From Filimonas sp. (GTDB taxonomy: Bacteria > Bacteroidota > Bacteroidia > Chitinophagales > Chitinophagaceae): a stretch of 64,000 bases of DNA. How positions within the stretch are numbered: the stretch's first letter is position 1; each line of letters begins with the position of its first letter. The stretch lies in contig JAFKHH010000012.1 of the NCBI GenBank assembly GCA_017306865.1, positions 682,001 through 746,000 on the forward strand, written 5' to 3'. Of the stretch, positions 18,975 through 30,277 are shown one piece after another. Made by a program: the position numbers and the translations under genes. The notes below the pieces were generated by a model. The model saw only the letters and a program-made list of their open reading frames with translations. It had not been told where the DNA came from and did not search any database.

Positions 18975-20621
18975 TTACTGACTAAGTTGACTGCTGACTT
19001 CCTTCGCGTCTTTTATAATCTCTTCCGGAAATTTCAGTAACGCGAGTATCTTAATTGCATTCTTTGTCTGCAATTGTCCTTCTTTTAACTTGTAATCGAA
19101 ATGCAACTGGTCATCTTGTATAGATTCTACAAAATGATAGAGGTTATATTGATCCTTTAGCAAGTCTGCCAGTTCCAGGTCGTGCGTAGCAACAAACACA
19201 ATATTTTTATATTGGTTCAGATAAGATAAAACAGCCTTTGCAGCGGCAATGCGCTCTATGGTATTAGTGCCCTTGAATACTTCATCCATCACAAAAAGAT
19301 TCACAGTATCCGGCTGTACGGATTGGATAAGCGATTCTATTACGCGTGCTTCCTCAAAGAAATAGCTTTTGCCTTCCAGCAAATCATCTTCAATGTTAAC
19401 AGAGGAAAGTAATTTGAAAAAAGGTGCTTCATATTTTTCTGCGAAGCAAGTGTATAATGTTTGCGCTAACAGTGCATTGATACAAATGGTTCTGAGAAAC
19501 GTTGTTTTACCAGACATATTAGACCCGGTGATCAACGCGCTTTTTCCTTCGAGCTTCAAATCATTTGTTACACAATCTGCAATCAGCGGATGAGTAAGCT
19601 TTGCGAATTGTATTTTCTTTTCAGGCTGAAGAAAAACAGGTTTGCATGTAATGCGGTCTCCATCGCGAAGCGATGCAATAGAAATAGCTGTGTCAATACT
19701 ACCCACATAGCTGAATAAATGCTGTATGGATAGTTGTTTTCCTTCTATATCTTTTACTATGCTAAAGAACGCATGTAGTTCTATTAAGAAAAAGCCTTTG
19801 ATCACTTCAAGTGCATACATCAGCACCATAGACATGTCGTCGCCTATTCGTGCATTGCTAAAACCCAGTAAACGAAGCTTACGCTGAAAAGAACGCATTG
19901 ATTTAATACTTTCCTGTATGCCATCATCTGTTATAGGCAAGTGCATCTGTTGCAACTCAGCCGATGTGTAGATCATTTTATTCAGCTCAGGAAAGGCTTG
20001 TATAAATTGCAGCGTATTGTTCTTGTTCCATAAATGAAACAGCATATTTGCTGTTGCCGGAATTAACGCAACGATCAGGAGTACCGGGTATTGAATAGAG
20101 AAAAGAAGCAGGCCGACTAATAAAAGAGAACTGAAAATAGTTAACGGGTACCACTTTGGCCGTGTAAAAACTTTAGTTGTAAGTAAGGACGCTACATGAT
20201 AAGTGCCCGGCCTGTCCAGTTGCAGTAATTGTAATTGAGCTTTTTCTCTTACAGTTTTATGCTCCCTGAAAAAATCCGCGTGTTGGTCGGACCCCTTCAA
20301 TGCTGACAAATTGTTGGATGGTTTGGATAACTTATCAAACAAATATTGCTGCCCGATCTTGCTGGTAGTGCGGTCTACAAAAGCAAACAACTCATAAAAA
20401 TTGATGTCTGCTTTTGTTTGCTCAGATATAGTATGGAAGATGCTTTGCGTTTTCAATCTTGCATAACGCTCTATCGCATCAAAATTGAGATAATCGTTCT
20501 TAGGCTTACCCCAGTTCTGTTTTAACGCCTCTACCTTCTTTTGCCGTTGTTTCCGTTTGCCACGTATAACCAGGAAAATAAAAACAACTATAAAAGCTAC
20601 AATGATATAAACATCATTCAT
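18975..20621 (-). CDS. Membrane-anchored MutS-related ATPase
   Basis: A 548-aa protein with an N-terminal membrane helix (VYIIVAFIVVFIFLVI) and a second hydrophobic hairpin near residues 155-190. A MutS core/lever segment follows, then the ATPase with Walker A ITGSNMSGKTTFLRT, Walker B NLFVMDEVF and ATHDLEL. It lacks the mismatch-recognition domain of true MutS, so mismatch repair is unlikely. Similar proteins in Bacteroidota are annotated as MutS-like with unknown role. It starts 25 bases after ligA on the same strand, so the two are probably co-transcribed. Confidence 0.88.
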   Translation of the reverse strand: MNDVYIIVAFIVVFIFLVIRGKRKQRQKKVEALKQNWGKPKNDYLNFDAIERYARLKTQSIFHTISEQTKADINFYELFAFVDRTTSKIGQQYLFDKLSKPSNNLSALKGSDQHADFFREHKTVREKAQLQLLQLDRPGTYHVASLLTTKVFTRPKWYPLTIFSSLLLVGLLLFSIQYPVLLIVALIPATANMLFHLWNKNNTLQFIQAFPELNKMIYTSAELQQMHLPITDDGIQESIKSMRSFQRKLRLLGFSNARIGDDMSMVLMYALEVIKGFFLIELHAFFSIVKDIEGKQLSIQHLFSYVGSIDTAISIASLRDGDRITCKPVFLQPEKKIQFAKLTHPLIADCVTNDLKLEGKSALITGSNMSGKTTFLRTICINALLAQTLYTCFAEKYEAPFFKLLSSVNIEDDLLEGKSYFFEEARVIESLIQSVQPDTVNLFVMDEVFKGTNTIERIAAAKAVLSYLNQYKNIVFVATHDLELADLLKDQYNLYHFVESIQDDQLHFDYKLKEGQLQTKNAIKILALLKFPEEIIKDAKEVSSQLSQ

Positions 20622-20645
20622 ACTTTGTACGTTTTCTGCCTGGTC

Positions 20646-23158
<2,513 letters not shown>

Positions 23159-23905
23159 ATGAAAAGAGAAGCGGAGACCAACCTGAGCACTTCACAACAA
23201 GCCAAACTGATCAAGGATGCAACCAAGTTAGTTGCCTCTTATCCTAAAGTTCCCATTACTGTAGACTGTGTGATCTTTGGTTTTGACGGTACGGAATTGA
23301 AAGTATTGCTCATTCGCAGTGACCTTGAAATATTTAAAGGTAGCTGGTCATTGTTGGGTGATTTCGCCGGCGATAACGAAGAACTGGATGAGGCTGCAGA
23401 CCGTGTATTACGCACCCGTACCGGTATGGATGGCGTGTACCTGGAGCAGGTAAGAACCTTTAGTAAGCCAAGCCGCCACCCCGGTGGACGTGTATTAACT
23501 GTTGCTTATTGTTCCTTATTGAATATTGAACATCACCAATTGAAAATACTGGATAACGAATTGCACTGGCATAGTATCCAGAGCCTGGGTGATATGGCAT
23601 TTGACCATAAAGAAATACTGGACTATTGCCACAAATGGTTGCAGAAAAGAATACAGGAACACCCGTTAGGGTTCAACCTGTTGCCTGATAAATTTTCTCT
23701 GCGCGAATTGCAAAACCTGTACGAAGTCATTCTTGACATAAAACTGGACAGGCGCAACTTCCGCAAAAAATTCTTCGCTATGGACTTTCTCATTGACACG
23801 GGTGAGTATGAAGATGATGTACCGCACCGCCCGGGCCGCCTGTATAAATTCAACTTCCAGAAGTACGAAAAAAACAAGAAAAGCTGGGTAGGGATAGATT
23901 TTTAG
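23159..23905 (+). CDS. NUDIX-domain transcriptional regulator, NrtR-like
   Basis: A 248-aa protein with a NUDIX fold (residues about 35-150) and a C-terminal winged helix (LPDKFSLRELQNLYEVILDIKLDRRNFRKKFFAMDFL). The NUDIX box at 67-89 reads GDFAGDNEELDEAADRVLRTRTG. The REx2EE core is changed to RVLRTR, so the metal-binding glutamates are lost and pyrophosphatase activity is unlikely. This is the pattern of NrtR-type regulators, several of which sense sugars or sugar phosphates in Bacteroidota. It is encoded directly ahead of the starch locus and is the best candidate regulator for it (inference from position). Confidence 0.85.
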   Translation: MKREAETNLSTSQQAKLIKDATKLVASYPKVPITVDCVIFGFDGTELKVLLIRSDLEIFKGSWSLLGDFAGDNEELDEAADRVLRTRTGMDGVYLEQVRTFSKPSRHPGGRVLTVAYCSLLNIEHHQLKILDNELHWHSIQSLGDMAFDHKEILDYCHKWLQKRIQEHPLGFNLLPDKFSLRELQNLYEVILDIKLDRRNFRKKFFAMDFLIDTGEYEDDVPHRPGRLYKFNFQKYEKNKKSWVGIDF

Positions 23906-23952
23906 AGATCAGGATGTAGAACTACCATATCGTTATATGAGTAAATTGTTTA

Positions 23953-24008
23953 ATTGTTAGAGGGTTGAATTGTTGGAGCTAGTCACAACAATTCAACCCT
24001 CTAACAAT
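23953..24008. terminator. Perfect 23-bp hairpin after the NUDIX gene
   Basis: Arms 23953-23975 and 23986-24008 are exact complements with a 10-base loop. They are built of the TTGTTAGAGGGTTGAATTG word that recurs in other gaps. It separates the regulator from the sus promoter region and could terminate transcription. Confidence 0.65.
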
Positions 24009-24122
24009 ATAGCCATGTAGCAATTCAACAATGGCGCAAATCCCTTCACTGTTTCCCCACCAAATGCCTCCGCCTTAAATTTTTAACAAATTCTAAAAAA
24101 AAGTCCTCCCTTTTGATTGAAA

Positions 24123-24139
24123 TGTGTAAAAATTACACA
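24123..24139. promoter_or_regulatory. Operator candidate 1 of the sus locus
   Basis: TGTGTAAAAATTACACA is a perfect 17-bp palindrome (7-bp arms, 3-base centre). A second copy with the same TGTGTA/TACACA half sites lies 44 bases downstream, centre to centre, about four helical turns. Both sit 50-110 bases before the amylase gene. Confidence 0.6.
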
Positions 24140-24166
24140 AATTTGTATCACGTTGCTGTTTTTAAT

Positions 24167-24183
24167 TGTGTAAAAAATACACA
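24167..24183. promoter_or_regulatory. Operator candidate 2 of the sus locus
   Basis: TGTGTAAAAAATACACA is 17 bp with the half sites TGTGTA and TACACA, the same length as site 1. Its end is 51 bases from the ATG at 24235. Candidate ligand of the NUDIX regulator encoded upstream (inference). Confidence 0.6.
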
Positions 24184-24234
24184 TATACATAACGGTAACA
24201 TGCCATAACAATTATTACCGCTTTGCTTGTACAT

Positions 24235-27147
24235 ATGAAACGATTACTGACTGCGTTTTTCATATTATTTACTGGTGCATCTGTGCATGCGCAGCTATTG
24301 AGCTGGTCGCCTGATTTTTTGCAGGAGACAAACGGCGCAGTTACTATTACAATGGATGCTTCAAAAGGTAACCAGGGATTATTAAACTACAGCCCGGTTT
24401 CAGATGTATATGTTCATATAGGCGTTATTACTTCTTTAAGTGCAAATTCTTCTGACTGGAAATATTCAAAATTTACATGGGGAACAACGAATGCGCCTGC
24501 ACAATGCACATCGTTAGGTAACAACAAATGGAGTTATACCATCAACGGAGGTTTACGCAGCTATTTTGGTATTGCGAATGCGAATGAAAAAATACTAAAG
24601 ATTGCAGTACTGTTTCGTAGCGGTGATGGAAATAAAGTTCAGCGCAATGTGGATGCCAGCGATATGTACGTACCTGTGTATGATAATGGCCTCTATACGC
24701 GCATAGATGAACCGGCACGCCAGCCTTTATATACGCCGGTTCCGGAAACAATAACAAAGATGCCTGGGCAAACAATTAATATTACTGCCAAAGCGAGTGC
24801 GCCTGTTACACTCAGCATTTTATTCAACAACAATACTGTTCAGACTGCATCCAACGCAACGTCATTAACAGCCGTGGCAACCATTGCAGCGGCTGGTTCA
24901 CAGCAGATCGTTGCTGTAGCGGATAATGGTACCACGAAGAAGTATGATACGATCTCCTTTAACGTAAATGATAATGTAAACGTTGCACCGCTTCCAGCTA
25001 ATGTAAAAGACGGCATTAACTATGAGCAGGGCGATACATCTGTAACACTGGTGCTATATGCACCGGGCAAGAACAGGATAAGTGTTATTGGTGATTTCAA
25101 TAACTGGACAGATGCCGCAGCGTACCAGATGAACAGAACGCCGGATGGCAACCGCTTTTGGCTGCGCATTACAAAACTTACTTCCGGTGTAGAATATGCT
25201 TATCAGTACTATGTAGATAATACCTTGAAGGTCGCGGATTATAATGCAGAGAAAATATTGGACCCTGCGAATGACCAATATATATCCGCTGCTACTTACC
25301 CAAACCTGAAAGCTTACCCGGCAGGTAAAGCATCAGGTATAGTAAGCGTATTGCAGACTGCAAAGCCTGCCTATAACTGGCAGGTGCAAAATTTTGCAAG
25401 GCCGGACAAAAGAAACCTGGTGATCTATGAGCTGCTCGTGCGTGATTTTGTAGCCGCACAGAACTGGCAAACAATAAAAGATACATTGTCTTATCTCAAA
25501 CGTCTTGGCATAAACGCGATAGAAGTAATGCCATTCAACGAATTTGAAGGCAACAATAGCTGGGGCTATAACCCATCATTCTACTTTGCGCCGGACAAAG
25601 CCTATGGTACGGAAACTGCACTGCGCCAGTTTATAGATGAGTGCCACAGGCAAGGCATAGCCGTAATAATGGATATAGTATTGAACCATTCTTTCGGGCA
25701 ATCGCCAATGGTGCAGTTGTATTGGGATGCTGCAAACAGCCGCCCTGCAACAAACAGTCCGTGGTTTAATCCCGTGGCAAAACATCCGTTTAATGTTGGC
25801 TATGATTTTAACCATGAGAGCCAGGCAACCAAAGATTTTGTTGATCGCGTTCTCGAACACTGGGTAACAAAATATAAGATCGATGGCTTCCGCTTTGACC
25901 TGTCAAAAGGATTTACACAAAAGCAAACATGCGATAACAATGGCAATAATTGTGATGTAAACGCATGGACAGCATACGACTCATCAAGAGTGGCTATATG
26001 GAAACGCATCTATACTAAAATGCAATCTGTAAACACAAATACTTATTGCATACTGGAACACCTGGGCGATAACAATGAAGAGAAAGACTTGTCGAATGCC
26101 GGAATGTTGTTGTGGGGTAATATGAATTACAATTTTAACCAGGCCACAATGGGTTTTGCAGATGGCTGGAATTTTGATGGATCGCTTGCTTCAAAACGCG
26201 GCTGGGCAAATCCATACTTAATAGCTTACCAGGAAAGCCATGACGAAGAAAGACTGATGTATAAAAACCTGCAGTTTGGAAATGCATCAGGGAGTTATAC
26301 AGTAAAAGATAAAAAAACGGCATTGCAGCGCAATGCAATGGCAACCGCAATCTGGGCGTTGATGCCGGGGCCAAAAATGTTGTGGCAGTTTGGAGAGCTC
26401 GGCTATGACTACTCCATTAATACCTGCGAAAATGGTAGCATCAGCAATGATTGCCGAACTGCGCCTAAACCGGTAAAATGGGACTACTATAATGATGCAG
26501 ATAGAAAGGCGCTGTACAACGTGTATGCGAAGCTGTTTAAACTAAGAAATACAACCAACTACCTGGGTACGTTTACAACCGGTATTACCGGTGGCGATTT
26601 ATCCGGCCCGGTGAAATCATTTACCGTTACCAGCGATTCGCTTAACATATTTGCCGTAGGTAATTTTGATGTAATATCAAGAACCGCTGCGGTTACATTT
26701 CCGGCTACAGGCAAATGGTACAGTTACTTCAGTGACTCTATCAAGCAAATAACTACTGCTACGCAAACAGTAAGCCTGTCACCCGGAGAATATTATGTGT
26801 TCACCTCCCGCAACCTGAACAACATTGTAGAAGTGGTGCCGCCGCAACCGCCGGTTGACTCGGCCACAGCGCTCTCATTGAAGATATATCCGAACGTTAT
26901 AAACAAAAAGCAGCAGGTAAGACTGGTCTATACAGTACCAGAGAGTGGAAATGTGAGCATCGCATTGTACGCTGCAAACGGAAGCAAGGCCGCAGAGATG
27001 CTGAATGCTTCCAGGAACAAAGGCACATATACTGAATTTATAACCATTAGTAACAACATGCTTAGTAACCTGTCCGGTGGTTTTTATTACGTAACGATCA
27101 GAACGGGCAAGTCGCATCAGACACAAAAGATACTGGTGATGTTATAA
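24235..27147 (+). CDS. Secreted GH13 alpha-amylase with T9SS sorting domain
   Basis: A 970-aa exported enzyme that should cut starch-like alpha-glucans outside the cell. In order: signal peptide (GASVHAQ); an exported-lipoprotein-like beta domain (about 20-150); an Ig-like segment; a CBM48-like domain (VTLVLYAPGKNRISVIGDFNNW, from about 268); the GH13 barrel with nucleophile Asp555 (GFRFDLSKG), acid Glu608 (ILEHLGD) and Asp670 (SHDEE); and a type IX secretion C-terminal domain from about 881 (LKIYPNVIN...GGFYYVTIRTG). ATG 24235 begins a proper signal peptide; TTG 24223 in frame is rejected. First gene of the sus run. Confidence 0.93.
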   Translation: MKRLLTAFFILFTGASVHAQLLSWSPDFLQETNGAVTITMDASKGNQGLLNYSPVSDVYVHIGVITSLSANSSDWKYSKFTWGTTNAPAQCTSLGNNKWSYTINGGLRSYFGIANANEKILKIAVLFRSGDGNKVQRNVDASDMYVPVYDNGLYTRIDEPARQPLYTPVPETITKMPGQTINITAKASAPVTLSILFNNNTVQTASNATSLTAVATIAAAGSQQIVAVADNGTTKKYDTISFNVNDNVNVAPLPANVKDGINYEQGDTSVTLVLYAPGKNRISVIGDFNNWTDAAAYQMNRTPDGNRFWLRITKLTSGVEYAYQYYVDNTLKVADYNAEKILDPANDQYISAATYPNLKAYPAGKASGIVSVLQTAKPAYNWQVQNFARPDKRNLVIYELLVRDFVAAQNWQTIKDTLSYLKRLGINAIEVMPFNEFEGNNSWGYNPSFYFAPDKAYGTETALRQFIDECHRQGIAVIMDIVLNHSFGQSPMVQLYWDAANSRPATNSPWFNPVAKHPFNVGYDFNHESQATKDFVDRVLEHWVTKYKIDGFRFDLSKGFTQKQTCDNNGNNCDVNAWTAYDSSRVAIWKRIYTKMQSVNTNTYCILEHLGDNNEEKDLSNAGMLLWGNMNYNFNQATMGFADGWNFDGSLASKRGWANPYLIAYQESHDEERLMYKNLQFGNASGSYTVKDKKTALQRNAMATAIWALMPGPKMLWQFGELGYDYSINTCENGSISNDCRTAPKPVKWDYYNDADRKALYNVYAKLFKLRNTTNYLGTFTTGITGGDLSGPVKSFTVTSDSLNIFAVGNFDVISRTAAVTFPATGKWYSYFSDSIKQITTATQTVSLSPGEYYVFTSRNLNNIVEVVPPQPPVDSATALSLKIYPNVINKKQQVRLVYTVPESGNVSIALYAANGSKAAEMLNASRNKGTYTEFITISNNMLSNLSGGFYYVTIRTGKSHQTQKILVML

Positions 27148-27183
27148 ACAGTAACACAGCTATAAAACAGAAAACTCTCACTT

Positions 27184-30100
27184 ATGAATTTAAAACGATT
27201 GCTAGGGCTATTTGTGTTGCCGCTACTGTTGCTATCCCTACATGCACAGGCGCAAGACAAAATCGTTTCCGGAAAAGTAACCGATGCAAAAAGCGGCGCA
27301 CCACTGGATGGTGTATCTGTAATTGTAAAAGGAGGCACTACCGGTACGCAAACGGCTGCTGACGGTACCTTTACCCTAAAAGTATCTGCCGGTGTAACAA
27401 AATTGATCATCTCATCTGTTAGTCACAGCACCCGCGAAGTAAGCATAGGAAGTGGTGGTGTACAGGTAGCATTGGAACCTACAGACCCAACGCTAAGCGA
27501 GGTCATAGTAGTTGGCTATGGTGTACAACGCAAACGGGATGTAACGGGCGCTATTGCCAAAGTAAAAGGAGACCAGATCAGCGCCACACCTGTGCCAAGC
27601 TTTGAAGCTGCATTGCAGGGCAAAGCGCCGGGCGTACAGATCATACAAGGTAATGGTCTTGCTGGTTCCGGTTCGGTTGTCCGTATAAGAGGTATTGGCT
27701 CTATCTCTGCATCCGGCGACCCGTTGTATGTAGTAGATGGTATCCCTGTTATTTCAGATCCGTTTATCAGGAGCAATGGTGGTGCTATGAACCAAAACCC
27801 ACTTTCGTCTATCAATCCAAACGATATAGAATCTATTGAAATATTAAAAGATGCGGGTGCAACCGGCATCTATGGATCACGTGGTGCAAATGGTGTAATT
27901 ATCATTACAACCAAACGCGGTAAATCTGGTAAACCAAGTTTTACGTACTCCAATAAACTGGGTATGGCTACCTATGCAAAAAAGCCTGATTTTGTAAACG
28001 GCCCTGAGTGGTTGCAACTAAGACAGGAAGCATGGGTAAATAGTGGCCATACAGGACAGGCTACATTGCCAGGTACACTAACGTGGGCACAAGCCAGCCA
28101 GAACAATACGGACTGGTGGGACTTGCTTACTGGTACAGGCTTCATCAATGATCACACCTTGTCTATGACACAAGGCACAAAGAAATTAAAAACATTTGCG
28201 AACCTGACGTATAGTGATGATAAAGGCTATATCAAAAGCAATGCTTATACACGCCTTGCTGCAAGGTTGAACATGGACTATAACATCACAGATAAGCTGA
28301 AGGTGTCCTTAACATCAGCATACAATCGTGGCGTGAACAAACGTGTGCCTGCTGCATGGGATGGTGGTATAGGTGATGCCATGTCAAGCGCGTTGCCAAT
28401 CTTCCCGGTGTACAATGCAGACGGTTCTTATTATAGTGGCTTGACAAACCCCGTAATTAAAACGAATGAGAACAAACGCCGCGAAATTGATAGCAGGATC
28501 TTAGGTGGATTGGGATTAGAATATCAACCGATCAAAAATCTCTTCCTGCGTGCAAACGGCGCAATTGAATATACCAACTCATTTGCTGATGAGTTTCAGA
28601 CAGCAACCTGGAATAAGCTTTATTCAAATAAAACAACAGGTACAGCTTCCCGCAATCCCTATTGGGGATCAAACATTACTGCAAACTTTACCGCAAACTA
28701 TTTGTGGAACCCTGGAAAAGACCACAAGTTCAATTTCCTGGCCGGTACAGAAATGCAGGACTACCAGCGTAAAGGATATACTGCATCTATTGTAAAAGAT
28801 ATGAACCAGCCATTTTGGCAAGATCCTTCTGCATACAGGCAACTGCGCGATTCGTTGAAGTCTGCCCCGGTGCCGGGTATCTCTGAAGTGTCACAGGAAG
28901 AATTTACGTTCGGTAGTGTATTTGGCAGAATAAACTATACCTACAAAGACCGCTACTCTTTGCAAATGATTGCGAGGGTAGATGGCTCATCTAAGTTTGG
29001 CGCAAACTACAAACATGGCTTCTTCCCTGCTATATCCGGTGCATGGACGATCAGTGACGAAGAGTTTATGAAAGGGATCAAAGAGATCAATTTTCTTAAA
29101 CTGAGAGCCAGCTATGGTGTAGTCGGTAACGCAAATATTCCTTCAGGCGTTTACTATGATAACTACCGCGTAGGCTCCAATAACTACAATGGTAACCCTA
29201 CATTATATTTAAATGCACCAGGTAACCCTGATCTGAAATGGGAAACAATGCGCAACGTTGACATCGCTTTGGAGTTCGCATTGTTGGGGAATCGCTTAAC
29301 AGGTGAAGTTGCCTATTATCATAAAGCAACGACAGATATTTTGTTGCAGCCGGGGGTTCAACCATCAACAGGTTATCCAACTATATGGCGCAACCTAAGC
29401 AACAGTAAAATATTAAATGAAGGCCTTGAGTTCAGTGCAAACTATAAGATAATAGATAACAAGCAAGTGAGGTGGAGTATTGGAGGCAATATTGCTAAAA
29501 ACAGGAATGAAGTATTAGAGTATGAACTTGGACCGGATGCCGTTAGTGGTGGTACAAATGATACAAGAATTGTGAAAGGGCTGCCGATAGGTGTGAACTA
29601 TCTTGTACGCTACTATGGTGTAGATGCTGCAGATGGCTTACCTATCTGGTTGGATAAAAATGGTAAACAAACCAAAACATTCTCATTAGACAACCGCGTA
29701 TATGCCGGTAGTGTAATGCCGGATTATATAGGCGGTTTTAATACGGCGGTTAGTTATAAAAACTTCGATTTCTCTGCATTGTTCAGCTTTGTTATCGGAG
29801 GTAATATTTATGAGAACTCCGCCAAATACCAATTCCTTGGGGTGTCTAAAAAATTCTGGAATTTCCGTAAAGACTTCTTAGACAGGTGGACAAGGCCGGG
29901 CGACGATGCAAAGTATCCGAAACTGGTTGCTGATGCTGCTGACTATCCGGGTGTGCCGAGCGAGGATCAGTTTAACTCTACCATGTTCCTGCGCAGTGCA
30001 TCTTACATGCGTTTGAGAGAAATGACAATCGCATACCGTTTTACCAAAAGTACATTGGGTAAACTTCCTTTAAAAGACCTGCGCCTGTTTGTAACAGGTA

Positions 30101-30255
30101 CCAACCTGCTTACCTTCTCTAAATTCCCTGGCGGCGATCCGGAGATCACGCGTGATTTTGAGAATGCACAGGACAGGAACCTTAGCCCGAACATTACATA
30201 CCTGACTGCACCAACGCAAAAGACAGTTGTGTTCGGTCTTACTGTAAGCTTTTAA
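27184..30255 (+). CDS. SusC/RagA-type TonB-dependent transporter
   Basis: A 1023-aa outer-membrane importer. Signal peptide (LHAQAQ), carboxypeptidase-regulatory-like domain (VSGKVTDAKSGAPLDGVSVIV), SusC TonB-box region EVIVVGYGVQRKRDVTGAI near residue 105-125, plug (LYVVDGIPV, GATGIYGSRGANGVIIITTK), then the long beta barrel ending in an aromatic terminus (VVFGLTVSF). With SusD it binds and imports oligosaccharides, here probably maltodextrins released by the GH13 enzyme 36 bases upstream. The length is normal. Confidence 0.96.
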   Translation: MNLKRLLGLFVLPLLLLSLHAQAQDKIVSGKVTDAKSGAPLDGVSVIVKGGTTGTQTAADGTFTLKVSAGVTKLIISSVSHSTREVSIGSGGVQVALEPTDPTLSEVIVVGYGVQRKRDVTGAIAKVKGDQISATPVPSFEAALQGKAPGVQIIQGNGLAGSGSVVRIRGIGSISASGDPLYVVDGIPVISDPFIRSNGGAMNQNPLSSINPNDIESIEILKDAGATGIYGSRGANGVIIITTKRGKSGKPSFTYSNKLGMATYAKKPDFVNGPEWLQLRQEAWVNSGHTGQATLPGTLTWAQASQNNTDWWDLLTGTGFINDHTLSMTQGTKKLKTFANLTYSDDKGYIKSNAYTRLAARLNMDYNITDKLKVSLTSAYNRGVNKRVPAAWDGGIGDAMSSALPIFPVYNADGSYYSGLTNPVIKTNENKRREIDSRILGGLGLEYQPIKNLFLRANGAIEYTNSFADEFQTATWNKLYSNKTTGTASRNPYWGSNITANFTANYLWNPGKDHKFNFLAGTEMQDYQRKGYTASIVKDMNQPFWQDPSAYRQLRDSLKSAPVPGISEVSQEEFTFGSVFGRINYTYKDRYSLQMIARVDGSSKFGANYKHGFFPAISGAWTISDEEFMKGIKEINFLKLRASYGVVGNANIPSGVYYDNYRVGSNNYNGNPTLYLNAPGNPDLKWETMRNVDIALEFALLGNRLTGEVAYYHKATTDILLQPGVQPSTGYPTIWRNLSNSKILNEGLEFSANYKIIDNKQVRWSIGGNIAKNRNEVLEYELGPDAVSGGTNDTRIVKGLPIGVNYLVRYYGVDAADGLPIWLDKNGKQTKTFSLDNRVYAGSVMPDYIGGFNTAVSYKNFDFSALFSFVIGGNIYENSAKYQFLGVSKKFWNFRKDFLDRWTRPGDDAKYPKLVADAADYPGVPSEDQFNSTMFLRSASYMRLREMTIAYRFTKSTLGKLPLKDLRLFVTGTNLLTFSKFPGGDPEITRDFENAQDRNLSPNITYLTAPTQKTVVFGLTVSF

Positions 30256-30277
30256 GTAAAAGAAAAAAAAGAAGTTT

